Program-made: the position numbers and the translations under genes
Source: Phytoseiulus persimilis
Taxonomy: Eukaryota; Arthropoda; Arachnida; Mesostigmata; Phytoseiidae
Direction: 5' to 3'
Length of the DNA: 64,000 nt
Assembly: GCA_037576195.1 (NCBI GenBank)
Contig: CM075103.1
Coordinates: 29,534,723 to 29,598,722, forward strand
In this document: positions 57,672-64,000 of the stretch, one piece after another
Layout of the letters: each line of letters begins with the position of its first letter
How positions within the stretch are numbered: position 1 is the stretch's first letter
The notes under the pieces: model-generated
Seen by the model: the letters and a program-made list of their open reading frames with translations, nothing else
Databases searched by the model: none
Told to the model about the DNA's origin: nothing

Positions 57672-60600
57672 TGTTGAGGATGGTTGGGAGGAACCAAAGG
57701 ATGCGTTGCGAGCGGGTCGGGTGAATCGCGTTGCAGACAGACCTGGAGGTGTATTTCAGATTAGCATTGTGAAATGATGACATGCCTGATGGGATCATGC
57801 GAGGAAAGTGGGAGTACGTATGAACTATGCACAGCACACCCAGGTGCCTCTACTCGATACGACGCAGTGGCTTTCTAGCCTTCCTTTTTCTGCGCCAGTT
57901 TGGCCGAGCTTGGAGGCTATGAAAGCAATTTAGCTCTGTTCGAATGTCGAATCGAGCATCTCGAACGGTCAGTGCTGCCCGAGTTGCAGGCTAGGGACGG
58001 ATGGATAGAACAGGAATGAAAGTGCATCAAAGAAATTAGATCCAGAGTTGAGGGATGAGTTCTGTGGTGGTCATGCAGGAGCTATCGAATGCTAGTCCTG
58101 GTCATGGATACTCGAGTGCCATTTGGCGTCGAAAATCGGCATCTCTGCGAAGGTTGTCCGAAGAGAACGTGGCTCAGAGCTCAATGATAGGGCAACTCTG
58201 CGATGCTTGTTCGTAGGGAAACGACGTACGGGTGTGCTTTTTAGCTCAGTGAGCGCCTGAATGGAGGAAATCATTGTTGCAAGAAAACTTACCGCCTTGG
58301 ATACTTCTCCCGGCTGATCAGTCGAAGCTTTATTAACAGGCCGATAGTCGAAAGTAGGCCGCAAGAGGCTGAATACCGCTTCGAATTTCGTATAGGTACT
58401 TTACTCGCAGGCACTTTATATACAAGCGCCGTTTCGAATACGCTCTCCCTGTTTCCCGTGGAGAGAAAGCGTCGGCAGGCTCGATAGGGTCGTCAATATG
58501 TTCCGACCAGGAGTCCCGCGAAATCGTCGGCTTCGAAGCTGTCAAACCCGGCTTCATTATCTAGCTGTTCCATCTCCTCCTCGGGGGGAAGACTGTACCT
58601 CTGCGGTGCTTGTCTTGTTTAGATCGGGCGAGGGGTTTCACCAAACGCCCTTCATACGTTTCTCAGAAACTCATTCCTGAGCTTGTTCGACATCTCCGAG
58701 GGTGAACATGATGCTCAATTCCCATTTGATGAGCGAATTTACCGCGCACTTTATCGTTGACTTCCCCGAACGGCTTATCTCCTCTGCCGATATCGATATC
58801 GTTGCTCGAGCTGACTTCCCCTCCGCTGTTGCAGATAACCTTGATGTGGACATTGGCGAATCCATCTCTGGGAATCCATTCACGCGATCCAGCGTTCTCT
58901 TCCCGGAGAACCTGTAGTTTGATCGCCAGAACAATGACTTTCCTAATCATTTATGGCGGCTCCGCACTTGATTCCATCTCAGAGAAGAGTCTTGGCTATA
59001 GATTACTTCCCAGGAGTGCAGCCGCCAAGAGTCAAAATCAGATCGTGTGTGTGAGCTTCGAACGAGGTGTGAACTCACATCAGCGCTGATCCTCTATAAC
59101 GCGATATTTCGAGTCCCCCGTGAGGAGATACGCGGAATCAGTTTCCTCAGTCTTCCTGAACTCAAGTCGGGTTCGGACACATGTAAAAACACACATCTAT
59201 TGTGATACATGGAATATTTCACTACGGAGCTTGTTCCGAGCACAGTGTGACTCTACTTTTTGGAATCTATGGAGTTGATTCCGAGATCGATTTGAACATA
59301 TCTTCGGACTCTGTAGAGGTGATTCCAAAGTCGATCTGACCATGTTGTTCGGGGCTTGCGGAGTCGAGTACCATCGACGGATGGCATTTTTCGAGCGAGG
59401 GCGTCTCCGTTGCCAATCTCAGTTAGGGAAGTAGGCATGAGTTCCTCGTTTGTCCTCGATGAATTCCGCCGCGATTGATGGGATCGGCGTGGAACCAACG
59501 GTAGGTTGCAGGGCGTTACACAAGGGAGGAAATATGCCACCCATGGAACCATGGAGGGTAGAACAGCCAGTAAAGAAGCTCCGCTTTCTCGGAAGAGCAT
59601 CAAAGATTGTCCTGAGTTTGCTCGGACCTTCCGGAGGTGGCAGATCCGTAAGAACGGGAGAAGCAGTGGTTCAGCATCCTGTTGAGTTGTCCTGATGACA
59701 AATGAGGTGAAGCGGTGTATACTAAAGATGTTCCGGCTGCATTACGCCCAAGACCCCATGGACGATGGGCAGATTTCTAACGGGATAACGATCATAAACA
59801 CTTTTCAAAGTTGAAGCGGAAGAATGGATCGTAGTCAGACGAGTTCGACTTCTGAAATGGCCATCGAAGTCCCCCTACCTCGACCTCATCGAACATCTCT
59901 CGGATGAAGTGAAGAAAACTCCGTTGCGAGGAAGAATCTCGAAAAGTAATCAGCTGTGACAAGAAGCTCAGAAAGCTCGGTACAATATAAGGAATCAAGT
60001 CTGTGAACGTCTCGTTCCCTCCATGAGCCGCAGATGCTTCTAAGTTAACGAATATGAGGGTCATTCCACGAAATACTGAAGCATGGGTTGGTCGTCAAAA
60101 GGTCCTCGAAGGATTCCTCCGAATCAGTTTTTCGGCGGTTCGCTCGCCAAACAGAATCGTTCTCAAATTCATGGCCGGCACGGGAATTAGCTAGGCCGTG
60201 GTTTTCGTCCCGCAGGTGGAAACGAGTTTTCAGTGAGCCCAGACTCTTCCTGCAGAGGAGCTGAGGATCCGTCAAAGCCATGTCATCGAATATGGGTTCA
60301 CTGCAGATCCCGACGAGAAGGATGGAAACCAACTGAAAGAGATATTGACTCCTCTGACGGAAGAAGGGTGGAACCCATGCAAACACACAAAGTCCTGTTC
60401 GTAAAGTCAAGTGCAGCGCAGTGCTCAGTGTATTTCCACAGATCTAGAGCCTCAGATGAGACGCGTGAAATACAAATATGGCTTGAAAATCATGAAAACT
60501 CTCGGGGATATACTCGGTCCGTCGGTAAGTAGCCGGATTCCCCGAAAAGCGCGTGCAGCAGCCCACCAGCAGAGCAGGCGATGGCATGGTTGACGCGATT

Positions 60601-63600
60601 GTGCTGTCCGGCTCACGTGCGCGCTATTTTCATCAGCAAGTGAGAACTTCGAAATTTCCAAGGACTTTCGTGAAGCACTGGACATGTTGACCTCTCGGCT
60701 GACTTGAACTCTCGAAGTTCAATCAGAGCGCGAATCGCAATGCGCATGAAGCTTCGGCGCGTTAGGATTCAGCGGTGAGAGAGTGCCGGTGACTGGGATT
60801 CGGGTAACTGACAGCCGACCTCATACCGCCTTGGATCCGAAGTCACGCGAGTCCCCGAACCGATCCGCGACGGCTATCGCCATAATTTTCTGTCCTATAT
60901 TTGAATCCTCCTCAGCGGGTGTTCAGTGCTGTGCTAGGTTTCGGCTCCTCATTGTGGAAACGTCTCAGATCCGCGGTTAGAAAGAGCATGACATCTATGA
61001 TCTTTCAATGAGTGAAATGTCAATCCTCCCGTGATGATCCATTATCGTCGTGGACGCTGATTTCCCGACACTGCACCTTTCATGATCCACTGTGTCACGG
61101 GAGTTCTGAGACGGAGAAATGTACCCGAGCGTATAGACGGGCCAGAGCTCGAGAGTCCCTAGACGGTCCGTGCACTTGGCGTGGGCAGAGATGCGGACGC
61201 ATACTTCGGAAGGCTTCCCGAAGTCATTCCTCCAGAGAATCCGAATCGTTTCTGCCATGTTTGGATGACCGACAGTCAGTTACGGAACTGACATCTGACA
61301 CTGTTTCTCGAGTGAAGTGTGATGAAAGTTCAGCGGAGGTAGAAAGTCCTCAATGGGAGCCGGAAATCGTACTTGAAGATTTCACCCGCCAAATATTCCA
61401 TCTCCACGAGCTGCCATTAGTGAGGAAGGGGGCGGGAGGATTCTGGTTTCACTAACGGGGACTGTCTCTGTTAGGAAGGCGGCTTGATCCTGACTCTGCT
61501 GATCACGCCCTCTGCCAGACGAACCTGACGGGTTGTTCGACCCTTCCATGATACACACTGTGTTTTCGAATATTCACCTATCGTCGATGGGAATTTCGAA
61601 GAGGTGACAGGGCCATCTCCCGTTTCATCGTTTGGGGGTGCCGTTTTCTATGGAGGGGCTCTCAGATCAATCGAACTGTAATGACGCTGCATTTCACGAT
61701 TCATCAGAGACATAACCGGTCCCTTCCGTCTTCGACACATGAGCTCAATCGCCCGTGGGAACCCTCCACGACAATTTCATATTGCGTCAAATGCCGCATG
61801 GAAAGAAACCATTCGATGTAATTCAGCTGGTGTATATTTTATTATAATAGGCGTAGAAGTGGATTATCATATTTCTGTGACAAAGTTCTGTCTTTCTCGG
61901 AACGCTGTATCATTTTCTAGAGCAATCTAGGATTTCTCGTCTTCCAGATTTTCTCAACTGCGAGTGTCGTTCTACACTTTTGCGTAGCCTTCTTCTCCAC
62001 GTCGTTCAACATCTTACGCTCAGTGAAACTCACCGAAAATACCCTGTTCGAATGTATTCACTGACCATGGAAGGTCTCATTACCCTGTTATTGTTGTTCG
62101 GAACGATAGCAACTGCTAACGGTTCCTGATTCTCCGCAACGCTGTTCTCCAATCCTTCCACGAGCTTCTCGTCGATACGATGCGAACCTTCAGAATTGGC
62201 TGATGATCCCATAGAAGTCCTTGCAATGGATTGTTACAATGTTGGAACAATATCTCCGTTCTTGCGTACAATGCCATCTCATACCTAACATCGAAGACAC
62301 GACCCTGCGTTGTTTTGGTTGTTAGAGTTTGATGCTGGCTTTGGTACCAGAACTCCTCTCTATACCAAGAAGGTTCCGTCGAAAGCAAACCGAAAGTGAT
62401 GAGAACGGTCTAAAATATATCGCAACCATCATCGTCGTCGTCATTGTCCACTCCGACCGTCGTAGGTATCATTATTCAGTTTTAGAGACGATGATCACGA
62501 TCTGTGAATGGAACGACGGCCGCCGAGATGGCGCCTTTCCAAAATACCCTGTACAAGCTACGCGGACTCGAGTCCCAAATCGGTCCTCGATCGGCTCGCG
62601 GTTCATACTCTTAACCTTCTGCGGTGACCTGTCCTGCATGTGAACGACGGCAAGTAGAGCCCGTCGTAAACCGACAGAAGAATATGCCATTTGGAGAACG
62701 TACCGTGTGTCGAAATCAGTCGCCTCGAAGATTCTCCTTTTCTTCAACCTAACTAAGGAACATAATCTCCTGTGCAGGTTGCAATCATAACAATAATCCA
62801 ACTGCCCGAGGAACGGAATTCCAGAAATAAGGAAGGAACATCCGATTGCTAGACACGGAAACCGTGATGATGCAAATATATGATCACACAGGAACAAGGT
62901 GACAATAAGAGTTCTCCTCGACGCAATATTCTTCAGATATTGAATTCTATTCTCTAGAAACTCTCTGTGTGTTCATCGTCTGCCTAAATACTCTGTGTCT
63001 GTGTTTGGTCTACGGCGGAAATCTAAACGTAGGAGGGGCAGCCTCATTGCGTTTCCAGGTGGGAATCGTTGCATCAATTTGTTCAATCGAGCCAGAATCG
63101 TGCGTCACCCGGTTCGTTCCAGAATAATATAACTCGGAATCTCGGAGAATTAGGTGATTTTCTTGCTCCAGAGTAGCGGTTGTGAGACCGATAGGATCGA
63201 AAGTAAATTTCCTCTGCGATTTGTGTCATCACCCTGTTCTGTCGACGATGGGCTGGTTGTATATCGTTACTCGTTCTGGTTTATATATTATATAAGAAAG
63301 TATAATAGTAATAGGTGCTCTTGCATAAGAATTTGAACTATTCAAGACCGGCAGCCCCTCCTGTATAGTATTCTCCGAGCTTGGCCCGGATTTTACGTAA
63401 TAATCATCACGATGTTTAACCCTGTTTACTGTTAGTTCTGTTTTTCTTTCGGTCAGCGGCCTCTCGACTCTATTCTGCTGCTGCTTCAGACCTTCCTCTG
63501 CTCGCGCTTCCTACACTGTCGTTAGTTCTGGTTTTCGTGGGATTTTTCATCGGATCGAAGCGATTCGATCTGAGGAACAAAAATCATGATTCCGTTCCAG

Positions 63601-63930
63601 AAACCGCTATCCGAGGATTCTCTGAATAGCCTCAAGATCGAACACGGCCTCGATTGCATCAATTTCCCCGAGTATTGAAACCGGATCAAACGAAATTGCT
63701 TCGCTTCTCCAATTGTTTTCGAAATGAATTTTCGTGTGAAATTGCACGGGGTGAGGTTTTGCATCGCTTCGCACTCCCTGCGAGGGAGCAACTGTGCTTG
63801 GAAGCGACTCTGGCAGCCGCCCCATCGGTGTCCCGGTTGGGTGAACAGTCGACCAGTTATTCCACGTTGCATTGGTAGATAGTCGTTGCTGACGTCGCCT
63901 TCGTGAAAATAATGATCGATCTCAGTCACT
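57672..63930. other. Six kilobases without a recognised gene
   Basis: Many short frames lie opposite each other. The longer ones are 58663-58950 (-), 59253-59603 (-), 60045-60410 (-), 61012-61455 (+), 62472-62897 (-, 141 codons) and 63522-63929 (-, 135 codons). None shows a family motif, and none forms a convincing exon chain with its neighbours. The immediate left end presumably holds the promoter of the 56787-57671 gene. Confidence 0.35.
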
Positions 63931-63940
63931 TCCTTTCAAA

Positions 63941-63966
63941 AGAGAGAGAGAGAGAGAGAGAGAGAG
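63941..63966. repeat. (AG)13 microsatellite
   Basis: Thirteen tandem AG units. Confidence 0.95.
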
Positions 63967-64000
63967 GCATAGTAGTGTCTGCATATTTTTGGGTGGAAGA

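Noticed and set aside
1..64000. CRISPR arrays, bacterial operons, riboswitches, rRNA or tRNA genes
   Set aside because: No regularly spaced repeats, no prokaryotic gene structure and no convincing tRNA cloverleaf were seen; the window is plainly eukaryotic.

Overview
This is a nuclear genomic window from a eukaryote, almost certainly an arthropod. My best guess is a chelicerate mite of the small-genome, mesostigmatid or phytoseiid kind. The reasons are dense multi-exon animal genes with very short introns (about 60 to 170 bases), balanced base composition, single-copy metazoan genes (CBL, VAMP7, PDS5, exportin-6, TM9SF3, STAT) and arthropod-type transposon remnants. The mite assignment is inference. 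There are no bacterial operons, Shine-Dalgarno sites or CRISPR arrays. For six genes I rebuilt exon chains by hand. Splice sites, reading phase and protein lengths agree closely with the known families.

Layout, left to right. At 1-697 (+) is the 3' end of TM9SF3, with its poly(A) signal near 1180. At about 6111-8792 (+) is a short CBL-type E3 ubiquitin ligase (4H, EF-hand, SH2, RING). At 9405-9757 is a hAT-like non-autonomous element with an 8-base target duplication. At 10098-11452 (-) is a VAMP7-family longin R-SNARE with one GC-AG intron. At 13663-15039 and 15470-16632 (+) are two tandem C14orf119-like (DUF4508) genes. At 17197-17385 is a second hAT-like MITE. The stretch 17400-21140 is unresolved, with a duplicated 75-base coding-like block and one small candidate ORF. 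At 21147-22660 (-) is a decayed non-LTR retrotransposon. At 23818-29477 (+) is PDS5, 17 exons and 1227 aa. At 31290-36651 (+) is exportin-6, 19 exons and 1125 aa.

The right half is richer in mobile DNA. At 38207-39487 is an apparently recent LTR element with identical 98-base LTRs, a perfect 5-base target duplication and only a gag-like ORF fused to what looks like the far end of pol. At 42511-44931 (-) is a STAT transcription factor with an atypical SH2 domain. From about 48500 to 55585 there is a composite graveyard. A broken copy of CAD (DHOase and ATCase parts, minus strand) is split by a 5'-truncated LINE with a poly(A) tail. It abuts Helitron-type genes on the plus strand (PIF1-like helicase fused to an endonuclease domain, then an RPA70-like gene), all carrying frameshifts. 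At 56787-57671 (-) is an intronless ORF with an HMG-box-like start and coiled coils. The last 6 kb hold no gene I recognise.

The intact genes are housekeeping or signalling genes (secretory pathway, SNARE fusion, ubiquitin signalling, cohesin, nuclear export, JAK/STAT-like). They do not form a functional cluster. The most unusual items are the divergent STAT, the gag-only LTR element and the nested CAD/LINE/Helitron region.
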